Shown: positions 1 to 5,452, counted from the first letter of the stretch. The stretch: DNA of 5,452 nucleotides from Comamonadaceae bacterium (GCA_947505995.1 CANNNB010000164.1:1-5452), one strand, 5' to 3'. Notes: a model not told the origin generated them from the letters alone. Program-made: numbers and translations.

Positions 1-647
1 CCTTTGGCCTAGCCGCAGCATCCGGCAGTCAAGCTGCCAGCCTTATGAACTGGGAGGGCTTGAAGTCTAGTTTTAACTACACCCCCATGGCTGGCGAGTC
101 CTTGGAACGAATCATTGCCAAAACCATGCCCAACAGCGGCCTGAAGCCAGAGTTATTGGTTGAGGCTTTCAAGGCGATCAATCCACTGCACTTTAGCAAA
201 GAGGCCAACAGTGTGGCTAAGTCTAGCGCTGCATTGAAAGTTCCCAATCAGAACCAATTGGTGAACATGGTTGAGGCGCAATTGGGCGACAAACAAACAA
301 TGGATGCCTTGGCCCAAGCTGAAGCCAAGACTGCACAAATCAAGCCCGAAGCAAAAGGTTTGCTTGCTGGCACCAAAACCGCAACGCCCAAAATCAATCC
401 TAAAACTGAAAGTTGGGTTCGTTTTCCTGCGCGAATGATGGCGTTGTCTAAAAAAGTGGAAGGCTGGGTTCGTTTTCCGAACTTAGGCGTTACTACTGCG
501 GCGGCTGCCGATTGGGTGCGTTACCCCTCTATTGCCAATGAAGATTTGGACATCATGGGTGCCTCAAAAACAGCAACTGCCCAGCGTGTTGATCAGCGCG
601 AATGGGTGCGCTATCAGGTTGCTAAAGCAGATGCATCGGCTGACTAA
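1..647 (+). CDS. LysM/FimV-like protein with C-terminal WVR[FY]P repeats (5' partial)
   Basis: The frame is open from base 3 to the TAA at 645-647, giving 214 visible residues. The first ATG (45) has no Shine-Dalgarno sequence before it, and the 14 codons ahead of it stay open and Ala-rich, so the true start is probably outside the window. Numbering from that Met, residues 12-68 resemble the LysM-like segment of FimV-type proteins: a GESLERI block, a helix ending in AINPLHF (FimV proteins have a similar ANPDAF) and a closing ALKVPN strand. LysM folds usually bind peptidoglycan, so a periplasmic envelope role is likely. Residues 80-122 are Ala/Lys/Thr-rich and probably disordered. Residues 124-191 carry four W-V-R-[FY]-[PQ] motifs. 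The visible part is far smaller than classical FimV, and no tetratricopeptide region is seen. The gene converges on the carbonic anhydrase gene with a 32-bp gap. The frame is secure; the family assignment is from motif resemblance only. Confidence 0.72.
   Translation, partial: FGLAAASGSQAASLMNWEGLKSSFNYTPMAGESLERIIAKTMPNSGLKPELLVEAFKAINPLHFSKEANSVAKSSAALKVPNQNQLVNMVEAQLGDKQTMDALAQAEAKTAQIKPEAKGLLAGTKTATPKINPKTESWVRFPARMMALSKKVEGWVRFPNLGVTTAAAADWVRYPSIANEDLDIMGASKTATAQRVDQREWVRYQVAKADASAD
414..617 (+). repeat. Four in-frame W-V-R-[FY]-P motifs in the LysM-like protein tail
   Basis: Copies lie at 414-428 (WVRFP), 465-479 (WVRFP), 513-527 (WVRYP) and 603-617 (WVRYQ), spaced 17, 16 and 30 codons apart. 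An acidic residue sits one or two positions before each Trp (ES, EG, AD, RE). Copies 1 and 2 are identical over 14 nt, TGGGTTCGTTTTCC, and match at 18 of 20 when extended upstream. Copies 3 and 4 use a different codon set, beginning TGGGTGCG. The intervening residues are not conserved, so this is a repeated short linear motif rather than a folded repeat domain. Confidence 0.85.
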
Positions 648-679
648 GCTAGCCTCAATTCATTGACCCTAATTTCAAT

Positions 680-1984
680 TTAATTTGTATAAATTGGGCG
701 ACCATTGGGCGCCTGAATGGGGCGCGCATTCATCTTGAATGGGAACTCGGTCACTTGCTCTTTGGCAATGTTCACCTGCGATTTCAAAATGTAAAACTTC
801 ACTTTTTCTGTGCAAGGTGGCGTGGTCAGTGAGCCGTCGTAGTGGAAGAAATCCATTTCGCGCGGCAGCAAGTTGGCGGGGTTGAACATCACGCCTTCAG
901 GAAGCACTTCAGGGCCTTCAGCTTTAGGCGCATGTGTCCATAAAGTTTTGATGCCAGGATTTTCGTTGCCCTCGCGCAGCATCACGGCCAACACAGCCAA
1001 CTCGCCTTCCATATTTTTGTGTACGAAGTGAACCACCATGGCCGAGGGTTTGCCGTCGATGTGCTCTTCGCTGGGGCGGTGAAAGTGGAACTGCAACAGG
1101 TCATAAGGCTTGCCATCAATTCGAATTTTGGAGCCATTGGGCACGTTCACTTGAATGGTATGGCCGTTGTTCACAATTTTGAGCTGGCCTTGTTTGTAAT
1201 CGGGCGCAATGCTGAAGCGCACTTTTTCAAACGGGCCTTTGATATTCAAGGGTGCCTGTGACTTGCCTTTGCCACAAGTTGGAAATTCTTTGCCCCAGTT
1301 TTCGGGGCCCATGGCGCCTTCGTAATCCCAATGCACTGCGTGTGTATCGGCAGGGCCGTGGGCATCTTTCTTATCGCCCTTCTTGTCAGTTTTTTTATCG
1401 TCTTTGCTATGAGCGTCTTTGGCATCTGCTTTACCAGCATGTGCTTCTTTGGCGCCTGCTTTTTTCCCGTCTTTATCGGCGACCGCCTCAGGTAAGCATT
1501 CCGACATGACCTTCACTTTTTCGCCAGCAGCAGCCAATGCATTTTGAGCGGCACAAATGACTTTTTGCTGGCCTTTCCAATCTGTCATCTCCAAAGCTTT
1601 TTGGAAGGCTTCTACGGTGGCAGGATCTTTGTTGCCATTGGTTAAAAGGCGGACACCTGCCATGCCCAATTGACGCTCAGACGAAAGACTTTTTTTCTCT
1701 TTGGCATAAGCAGCCTCTAGGTCTTTCAAAATAGTGCCAGATGCAAAAGCAGCTTTCACTGCATCCAATTCTTGGGCTTTGGTCATCAAGGGTGGCAGCA
1801 TTTCTTTGCTGGCAGCCAATTCTTCTTCAGTGGCTTCGACCTTTTTATCTGCCTCTTCTACTTTTTGAGTGAGCGCAGCAACTTGCTCAGTTGCAGCCAC
1901 GCCTAATTTTTTTTGCGTCCAGCCAAAGTAGCCCGCACCCGCAGTGGAGATGGCTAACAAAATGATGGCAATAATTTTAAACAT
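680..1984 (-). CDS. Alpha-class carbonic anhydrase with N-terminal anchor, coiled coil and charged linker
   Basis: The protein has 434 residues and should interconvert CO2 and bicarbonate in the periplasm. Residues 3-20 form a hydrophobic signal or signal-anchor segment. Residues 24-62 are Glu/Lys/Ala-rich and coiled-coil-like. Residues 63-165 look helical and carry Cys144 and Cys163. Residues 166-216 form a Lys/Asp/Ala/His linker. The catalytic domain spans about 217-434. Predicted zinc ligands are His300 and His302 (QFHFH) and His319 (VVHFVH). His275 in NNGH matches the proton-shuttle His64 of human CA II, and Thr387 in SLTTPP matches Thr199. Cys237 and Cys391 fit the disulfide of bacterial periplasmic alpha-CAs. 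The position of Glu117 (CA II) is Val317. Bacterial alpha-CAs are usually about 220-250 residues, so roughly 200 N-terminal residues are extra. The ATG at 1984 is preceded by a weak GGAA. The upstream lipoprotein gene ends 64 bp away on the same strand, so co-transcription is possible. Confidence 0.95.
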   Translation of the reverse strand: MFKIIAIILLAISTAGAGYFGWTQKKLGVAATEQVAALTQKVEEADKKVEATEEELAASKEMLPPLMTKAQELDAVKAAFASGTILKDLEAAYAKEKKSLSSERQLGMAGVRLLTNGNKDPATVEAFQKALEMTDWKGQQKVICAAQNALAAAGEKVKVMSECLPEAVADKDGKKAGAKEAHAGKADAKDAHSKDDKKTDKKGDKKDAHGPADTHAVHWDYEGAMGPENWGKEFPTCGKGKSQAPLNIKGPFEKVRFSIAPDYKQGQLKIVNNGHTIQVNVPNGSKIRIDGKPYDLLQFHFHRPSEEHIDGKPSAMVVHFVHKNMEGELAVLAVMLREGNENPGIKTLWTHAPKAEGPEVLPEGVMFNPANLLPREMDFFHYDGSLTTPPCTEKVKFYILKSQVNIAKEQVTEFPFKMNARPIQAPNGRPIYTN

Positions 1985-2010
1985 GGTCTATTCCAGAATG
2001 TAATTTCCGT

Positions 2011-2034
2011 GCTTAGACAGATTCGTCACTAAGC
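2011..2034. repeat. Short inverted repeat between lipoprotein and carbonic anhydrase genes
   Basis: GCTTAG (2011-2016) and CTAAGC (2029-2034) are perfect inverted copies separated by 12 nt. They lie in the 64-bp gap (1985-2048), with the dyad edge 26 bp upstream of the carbonic anhydrase ATG. No T-run follows on either strand, so a canonical intrinsic terminator is unlikely. It could be an operator, an mRNA leader hairpin, or chance. I saw no convincing -35/-10 pair for the carbonic anhydrase gene in this gap. Confidence 0.3.
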
Positions 2035-2048
2035 TTGAAAACTTGAAT

Positions 2049-2927
2049 TTATCGATCGGCTTTGAAACTGATTCCTCGGCCGTCGGAAGTTACGCCTACT
2101 AAGTAGAGGCGCTGTGTTTTACCTGCAACAGGGCTTGTGCTTATAAAGGCTGCACCGGTTAAGGCTTGTCCACTCAAAGTAGATTGGGTGCAACTAGTGA
2201 TACTTAGCGTCAATTTGTACAAATTGGAGCTGTCAAAGTTAGGTGTGACTGCACCTTGAGTGAATTGGCAATTACCCCAAAAGGACATGTAGCTGCTAAG
2301 TACGCCTGTCGATGAGATGCTAAAAGAGAATGCACCATTGGAGCCATTGTCGTAGGACAGATTGCCTTGCCAATTGCCTTGCACCAAATCTAAACCAGCT
2401 GGCGTGTTGTAAACGTAGCTTGTGGGAAATTTGAGTTCGAGCTTTGTAATTTCCAATGCATTGGCCGAGCTAGTTAAGGGGAAATTAAGCGACGCGCTAA
2501 CTTTGCCAGAACTGATACTGCTCAATGTGCCAGTGCCAGTTCGAACTGAAGTGGCTAAATAGGGGTAATAAAAAACTTGTGCCAAGGAGGCCATGGTTGT
2601 GCCTGTGATTTGCCCAGCGCCGCTGTAAATGTCTGGGTTGGCGTCATCGAAATGCAAGGCATAAAACTTGGTGGTACCCCCAGAGGCGGGCTCAGTTGGC
2701 AGCAAGATGGTGACAAAGTCTTTGGGGAGATTGTCTGATTTGCCACTCAAGGAGCCTATGTATGCGCCAGGTGTGATAAGCGTGGCAGGCAGGGTTTCTG
2801 GTGGGCTTGTCGTTGAACCACCACCCCCGCCGCAGGCAGAAATGTCGGCAGCTAAAAGGCAGGCAAATACAAGCTTTGTCCAGAAACTCAAGTTTCTTTT
2901 GCCGGTGGTGTGTGTGCAGATATTCAT
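2049..2927 (-). CDS. Putative Gly-tethered lipoprotein of unknown function
   Basis: The protein has 292 residues. The N-terminus has a basic stretch (K10, R11, K18), a hydrophobic core (about 19-27) and a lipobox I-S-A-C with the predicted lipidated Cys at 32. Five glycines and a Ser/Thr/Pro tether follow. This layout is common in Burkholderiales lipoproteins. The residue after Cys is Gly, not Asp, so outer-membrane sorting is expected by the E. coli +2 rule. The mature part is rich in Ser, Gly, Thr and aromatic residues and looks beta-rich. GAYIGSLS (54-61) and GNWQGNLS (184-191) may mark two related halves. Cys220 and Cys246 could form a disulfide. The ATG at 2927 is supported by AAAAGAG 7 nt upstream (2935-2941). 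The gene is divergent from the adhesin-E-like gene and upstream of the carbonic anhydrase gene. I do not recognise a functional family. The gene and lipoprotein calls are firm; the function is unknown. Confidence 0.85.
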   Translation of the reverse strand: MNICTHTTGKRNLSFWTKLVFACLLAADISACGGGGGSTTSPPETLPATLITPGAYIGSLSGKSDNLPKDFVTILLPTEPASGGTTKFYALHFDDANPDIYSGAGQITGTTMASLAQVFYYPYLATSVRTGTGTLSSISSGKVSASLNFPLTSSANALEITKLELKFPTSYVYNTPAGLDLVQGNWQGNLSYDNGSNGAFSFSISSTGVLSSYMSFWGNCQFTQGAVTPNFDSSNLYKLTLSITSCTQSTLSGQALTGAAFISTSPVAGKTQRLYLVGVTSDGRGISFKADR

Positions 2928-2937
2928 GACATGGCTC

Positions 2938-2968
2938 TTTTCAAGATCAGTGCACTACTTTATAGTAG
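2938..2968. promoter_or_regulatory. Candidate overlapping divergent promoters with an operator-like dyad
   Basis: Only 46 bp (2928-2973) separate two divergent start codons. Rightward, TTTTCA (2938-2943, 4/6 to TTGACA) and TATAGT (2961-2966, 5/6 to TATAAT) are 17 bp apart. This would start transcription at or next to the ATG at 2974, implying a nearly leaderless message. Leftward, TATAAA (2964-2959) would give a leader of about 25 nt containing the AAAAGAG ribosome-binding site, but its -35 is poor. Both -10 elements fall in a perfect dyad, CTACT-TTAT-AGTAG (2955-2968), next to the palindrome AGTGCACT (2949-2956). A regulator bound there could control both genes. This is by eye only. Confidence 0.35.
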
Positions 2969-2973
2969 GGCGC

Positions 2974-3429
2974 ATGAATACCAAGCCCCATCTTCTTAAA
3001 TATCCTGCGCCCACACAAGGTTTGGCGGCCACTTCGAAATTCAGAGTGGCTGTTGCAGCCAGTTTGCTTGTGCTGTTGGCACCGCTTGCCGCCCAAGCTG
3101 AATGGCAAAAAGTTACCACCACCGATTCCGGCATTATTTATGTCGATGACGGCTCCATTAAACGAACTGGCCCCATTCGATCTTTCTGGAGCCTGCTCGA
3201 TTACAGAACGCCGCAAAAGGCGCAAAGAGGCGCTTTCTTTGTGTCCACACGCACGCACATGGAAATGGATTGCCGCAAAGAAATGGTTCACATTTTGCAG
3301 TTCTCCATGCACAGTGGCCCCATGCTGACGGGTGAAATTGTCGACTCGCAGGGCGTCATGCGCGAATGGCAAACCATTCCACCCGACACACCTTTGGTTG
3401 CCTTGTTCAAATTCATTTGCGGCAAATAA
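2974..3429 (+). CDS. Secreted surface-adhesin-E-like protein
   Basis: The protein has 151 residues. A long n-region (1-24, with K9, K22 and R24) precedes a hydrophobic core (25-40) and a signal peptidase I site after Ala42 (AAQA|EW). The mature part of about 109 residues matches the layout of the surface-adhesin-E-like family found in Haemophilus protein E and many betaproteobacterial proteins: an opening EWQKV strand, then IYVDDGSIKR, a FWSLLDYR strand, and two Cys (100 and 149) placed to form a disulfide near the C-terminus. Protein E in Haemophilus binds host proteins, but most environmental homologues have no known ligand, so the function is not transferred here. Upstream in-frame codons reach to 2668 but run through the opposite-strand lipoprotein gene, so ATG 2974 is preferred. 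It has only a weak GTAGGG before it. The gene converges on the fli operon with a 14-bp gap. Confidence 0.85.
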   Translation: MNTKPHLLKYPAPTQGLAATSKFRVAVAASLLVLLAPLAAQAEWQKVTTTDSGIIYVDDGSIKRTGPIRSFWSLLDYRTPQKAQRGAFFVSTRTHMEMDCRKEMVHILQFSMHSGPMLTGEIVDSQGVMREWQTIPPDTPLVALFKFICGK

Positions 3430-3443
3430 GCGCTTCAGATCAT

Positions 3444-4163
3444 TCATGGCCGCACCCATCCGGCCTGAAGCCAATGCCTGTAGTTGGCCGAAAAATTCCA
3501 AGCAAAATTTTGCACCGACACGCCAGTTGGAAAAACATCTTGCGTTAAATGATCCAGCCATGGGCTTTGTGCATTCAATTGCGTAAGCCAATGTTGGTCA
3601 TGCCAATCTGCATGGCGAACAGGCAAATCGCTCTGGTGTTGAATTTCTTGGGTGGTGGGCCCAGACATTCGGTCATGCAAGCTGCCCCATTCTCTGCCTT
3701 TGAGTTGCACCTTAAGTTGTTTAAGTTGCCGCTCTACTTGCTGCCAATTGGTCGCCAAGTTTTGAAAGCGCAATTGCCCCAATACGTTGTCAAAAAAAAC
3801 GCAAGCCTTGGGGTGTGCCGAAAGCAAAGCATGCAAGTCTTGCAAGCCATCGCGCGTGTGGCAATGAAGTTCTGTGCGTGTTGCTTGAAGCGCTTTGCCA
3901 TGGCGCCATTTAAACAACATGCCTGACCATGGGTCGATGTCAAAAGTGTCTACTCTGGCAAATTGCTGAAGCCATTGGCTGGACATCATCCAGCCAGCAC
4001 TGGCTCCTATTAGCAACAGGCTAGGTTGTCCTGGGGTGTTGCTTGGTTTAAATGCTTGTGCATCGGACAGCAGCCATTTTTCAATGGCTTGAGTCGTGGG
4101 CGACCAACGTGCCTTTGAACGCCACGCCAACCAGTGCCAAGCCATACCGCCAGTGAGGTTCAT
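3444..4163 (-). CDS. Rossmann/methyltransferase-like protein encoded after fliJ
   Basis: The protein has 239 residues and no signal peptide, so it is probably cytoplasmic. Residues 49-58 (LLLIGASAGW) resemble the glycine-rich SAM-binding motif I of class I methyltransferases. FDIDP (74-78) ends the next strand with acidic residues as expected for ribose binding, RDG (104-106) could be motif III, and FFDNVLGQ (123-130) fits the motif IV strand. A SLHDRMSG block (161-168) follows. The fold call is inferred from motif order; the substrate is unknown. Seventeen of 239 residues are Trp (about 7%), which is unusually high. The ATG (4161-4163) overlaps the fliJ stop as ATGA and has no Shine-Dalgarno sequence, which suggests translational coupling to fliJ. 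fliK is often found at this position but no FliK-like features are seen. This is a real gene by its operon placement; methyltransferase activity is moderately supported. Confidence 0.75.
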   Translation of the reverse strand: MNLTGGMAWHWLAWRSKARWSPTTQAIEKWLLSDAQAFKPSNTPGQPSLLLIGASAGWMMSSQWLQQFARVDTFDIDPWSGMLFKWRHGKALQATRTELHCHTRDGLQDLHALLSAHPKACVFFDNVLGQLRFQNLATNWQQVERQLKQLKVQLKGREWGSLHDRMSGPTTQEIQHQSDLPVRHADWHDQHWLTQLNAQSPWLDHLTQDVFPTGVSVQNFAWNFSANYRHWLQAGWVRP

Positions 4164-4618
4164 GTTTGCGGTTTGAGGTTGAATTGCATAACACCCAAGG
4201 CATCCATGCGGCGCTGATCTTTTTTGTTCTCTTCGCGTTGCACTGCCATGGCATTTTGATCGGCCAAGGTCTGCATTTTGATGCGCTCGCGTTCTTGCGC
4301 AATCAATTGTTCTTTGATGCCGATGATGGCGTTTTCGGTATATTGAATGTCTGTTTTGACACGCTGCATCAAGTTTAAAAGTTGTGACATGAACTGACGT
4401 TGGTTCATGGCTTCCCGCATGCCCACGCTTTCGGCATCTGACTTGGTCAAGCCGTCGCGGTATTCGTCGTACATTTTTTGAATACGCTGCTCGCTGGTTT
4501 TAAGGCTTTGAAGGCGTTGGCGTGCAAGCATCATTTCATTTTGAATGAGTGCAATTTTGTCTTCGGCTTTTTGCGTCAAGATGGTCCAGCAGGGGCGAGC
4601 TACTACAGTGTCGTTCAT
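4160..4618 (-). CDS. fliJ: Flagellar export protein FliJ
   Basis: The protein has 152 residues, close to the usual FliJ length of about 145-150. It is almost entirely Glu/Gln/Lys/Arg-rich helix, as expected for the antiparallel two-helix coiled coil of FliJ. The first helix runs roughly 12-60, a turn region includes SDAESVG, and the second helix runs roughly 70-140. The C-terminal block [11 protein letters not shown] is like the conserved end of FliJ proteins. In the family, FliJ sits in the centre of the FliI hexamer like the gamma stalk of F1-ATPase, contacts FlhA, and helps couple ATPase activity to export. The start overlaps the fliI stop as ATGA (4615-4618), with a G-rich stretch about 6-11 nt upstream as a possible ribosome-binding site. 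The stop overlaps the next gene the same way. Its position after fliI makes the assignment strong although FliJ sequences diverge quickly. Confidence 0.92.
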   Translation of the reverse strand: MNDTVVARPCWTILTQKAEDKIALIQNEMMLARQRLQSLKTSEQRIQKMYDEYRDGLTKSDAESVGMREAMNQRQFMSQLLNLMQRVKTDIQYTENAIIGIKEQLIAQERERIKMQTLADQNAMAVQREENKKDQRRMDALGVMQFNLKPQT

Positions 4619-5452
4619 GCCAATGCCCCCATCATGCTTCTGATGTCTGCACGTGTGCTGGCCTCGTCTTTGCCTTCGTGCATGTCTTGGCGCAAGTACT
4701 GCTCCATCGATTCACGCAATCGAATGGCTTCGTCCAGTGTGGGGTTGCTGCCAGCTTCGTAAGCACCCACTTGAATTAAGTCCATGTTCTGTTGGTACAA
4801 AGACCACAGGCGTCTAAACTTATTGGCCATTTTCAAATCTTCTGGCGACAGCAAACTTTGCATGACCCTAGAAATAGAGCCATTCAAATCAATGGCAGGG
4901 TAGTGCGCGGCATCGGCTAATTTGCGAGACAGCATGACTTGACCATCTAAAGACGCGCGGGCAATGTCCACAATAGGGTCGTTGGCGTCATCGCCTTCAG
5001 CCAACACGGTGTAAATGGCGGTAATAGAGCCATGTCCATGACGGCCTACTCCTGCACGCTCAATCAAATTGGGCAACAAAGCAAACACCGAAGGCGGATA
5101 GCCCTTGGCGGTGGGCGGCTCTCCAATGGCCAAGCCAATTTCACGCTGTGCATGTGCCACACGCGTAAGACTGTCGACCAGCATCAAAACATTCAAGCCT
5201 TGATCTCTGAAATATTCGGCAATCACATGCGTCATGTGTGCGGCTTTTAAACGCAATACCGGCGACACGTTGGCTGGCGCTGCAACCACCACAGACTTGG
5301 CCAAGCCTTCTTCGCCCAATGATTCTTGAATGAAGGCCTGTACTTCGCGGCCCCGTTCACCCACCAGACCAATAACCACCACGTCGGCTTTGGTAAAGCG
5401 GGTCATCATGCCCAAGAGCACACTCTTGCCCACACCAGAGCCAGCCACCAAG
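4615..5452 (-). CDS. fliI: Flagellum-specific ATPase FliI (N-terminal part outside the window)
   Basis: This is the C-terminal 279 residues of the type III flagellar export ATPase. The frame runs off the right edge just before the Walker A motif AGSGVGKS, so about 150-180 N-terminal residues are missing. The TTG at 5449-5451 is an internal Leu codon, not a start. Further family marks in order are VGERGREV with the catalytic Glu, a Walker B strand [60 protein letters not shown] and AHYPAID. The C-terminal region ends RSMMGALA. FliI forms a hexameric ring under the export gate and energises delivery of flagellar substrates. [17 protein letters not shown] and the neighbouring fliJ favour FliI over the virulence-type SctN or the F1 beta subunit. 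The rest of the fli cluster is expected to lie to the right of the window. Confidence 0.97.
   Translation of the reverse strand, partial: LVAGSGVGKSVLLGMMTRFTKADVVVIGLVGERGREVQAFIQESLGEEGLAKSVVVAAPANVSPVLRLKAAHMTHVIAEYFRDQGLNVLMLVDSLTRVAHAQREIGLAIGEPPTAKGYPPSVFALLPNLIERAGVGRHGHGSITAIYTVLAEGDDANDPIVDIARASLDGQVMLSRKLADAAHYPAIDLNGSISRVMQSLLSPEDLKMANKFRRLWSLYQQNMDLIQVGAYEAGSNPTLDEAIRLRESMEQYLRQDMHEGKDEASTRADIRSMMGALA

Noticed and set aside
414..617. Analogy of the WVR[FY]P repeats to Rubisco-binding Trp-Arg motifs of algal linker proteins, given the neighbouring carbonic anhydrase
   Set aside because: No Rubisco, carboxysome or shell genes are present, the proteins appear periplasmic, and the motif match is too short to mean homology.
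676..696. CAATTT-N9-AAATTG inverted repeat as a terminator between the convergent genes
   Set aside because: The stem is only AT pairs, lies partly within the carbonic anhydrase coding end, and has no adjacent T-run or GC-rich stem.
1019..1509. Open frames antisense to the carbonic anhydrase gene
   Set aside because: They are shadows of a well-supported conserved coding region and show no ribosome-binding sites or recognisable domains.
2668..2973. In-frame N-terminal extension of the adhesin-E-like gene starting at 2668
   Set aside because: It would overlap the opposite-strand lipoprotein gene almost completely at its 5' end. The signal peptide begins naturally after Met 2974.
3447..3464. 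C-terminal GWVRP of the methyltransferase-like protein as a fifth copy of the WVR motif
   Set aside because: It is a single short match that lacks the aromatic [FY] position, in an unrelated and very Trp-rich cytoplasmic protein. Chance is the simpler explanation.
2947..3591. Long leftward open frame opposite the adhesin-E-like gene
   Set aside because: It covers a conserved secreted protein gene and the end of the fli operon in the wrong frame. Its translation has no recognisable motif or signal.
5449..5451. TTG as the start codon of fliI
   Set aside because: It encodes the Leu right before the conserved Walker A motif. FliI proteins have a long N-terminal region, so the gene simply continues past the window edge.

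Overview
The window looks like a chromosomal stretch from a flagellated betaproteobacterium, most likely Burkholderiales. That placement is inferred from gene content: a Gly-rich-tethered lipoprotein (Cys followed by five Gly), an adhesin-E-type secreted protein, a FimV-like LysM segment, a periplasmic alpha carbonic anhydrase and fliI-fliJ. Base composition looks balanced rather than GC-rich, so a high-GC genus is less likely. The genus cannot be settled from this sequence.

Layout from left to right. Positions 1-647 (+) hold the 3' part of a gene with a LysM/FimV-like segment, whose C-terminal tail carries four copies of a W-V-R-[FY]-P motif. Convergent to it, 680-1984 (-) encodes a membrane-anchored or secreted alpha carbonic anhydrase with an unusual N-terminal coiled-coil/helical extension and a charged, His-containing linker. 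Upstream on the same strand, 2049-2927 (-) encodes a lipoprotein of unknown function. A 46-bp divergent intergenic region with an AT-rich dyad separates it from 2974-3429 (+), a small secreted adhesin-E-like protein. That gene converges, with a 14-bp gap, on a three-gene operon read leftward from the right edge: fliI (5' end outside the window), fliJ, and a Trp-rich Rossmann/methyltransferase-like protein. Both junctions in this operon are ATGA stop/start overlaps.

How the genes fit together. FliI and FliJ are the ATPase and stalk-like subunit of the flagellar type III export apparatus. The third gene is translationally coupled to fliJ in the position where fliK often sits, so it is probably co-expressed with export components, but its function is unknown. 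The four genes on the left all appear to encode exported envelope proteins (LysM-like, carbonic anhydrase, lipoprotein, adhesin-E-like). No known pathway unites them. The most distinctive signals are the WVR[FY]P repeat tail, the architecture of the carbonic anhydrase, and the methyltransferase-like gene appended to fliIJ. No tRNA, rRNA, CRISPR array, insertion sequence or convincing intrinsic terminator was seen. No gene-free stretch exceeds 64 bp.
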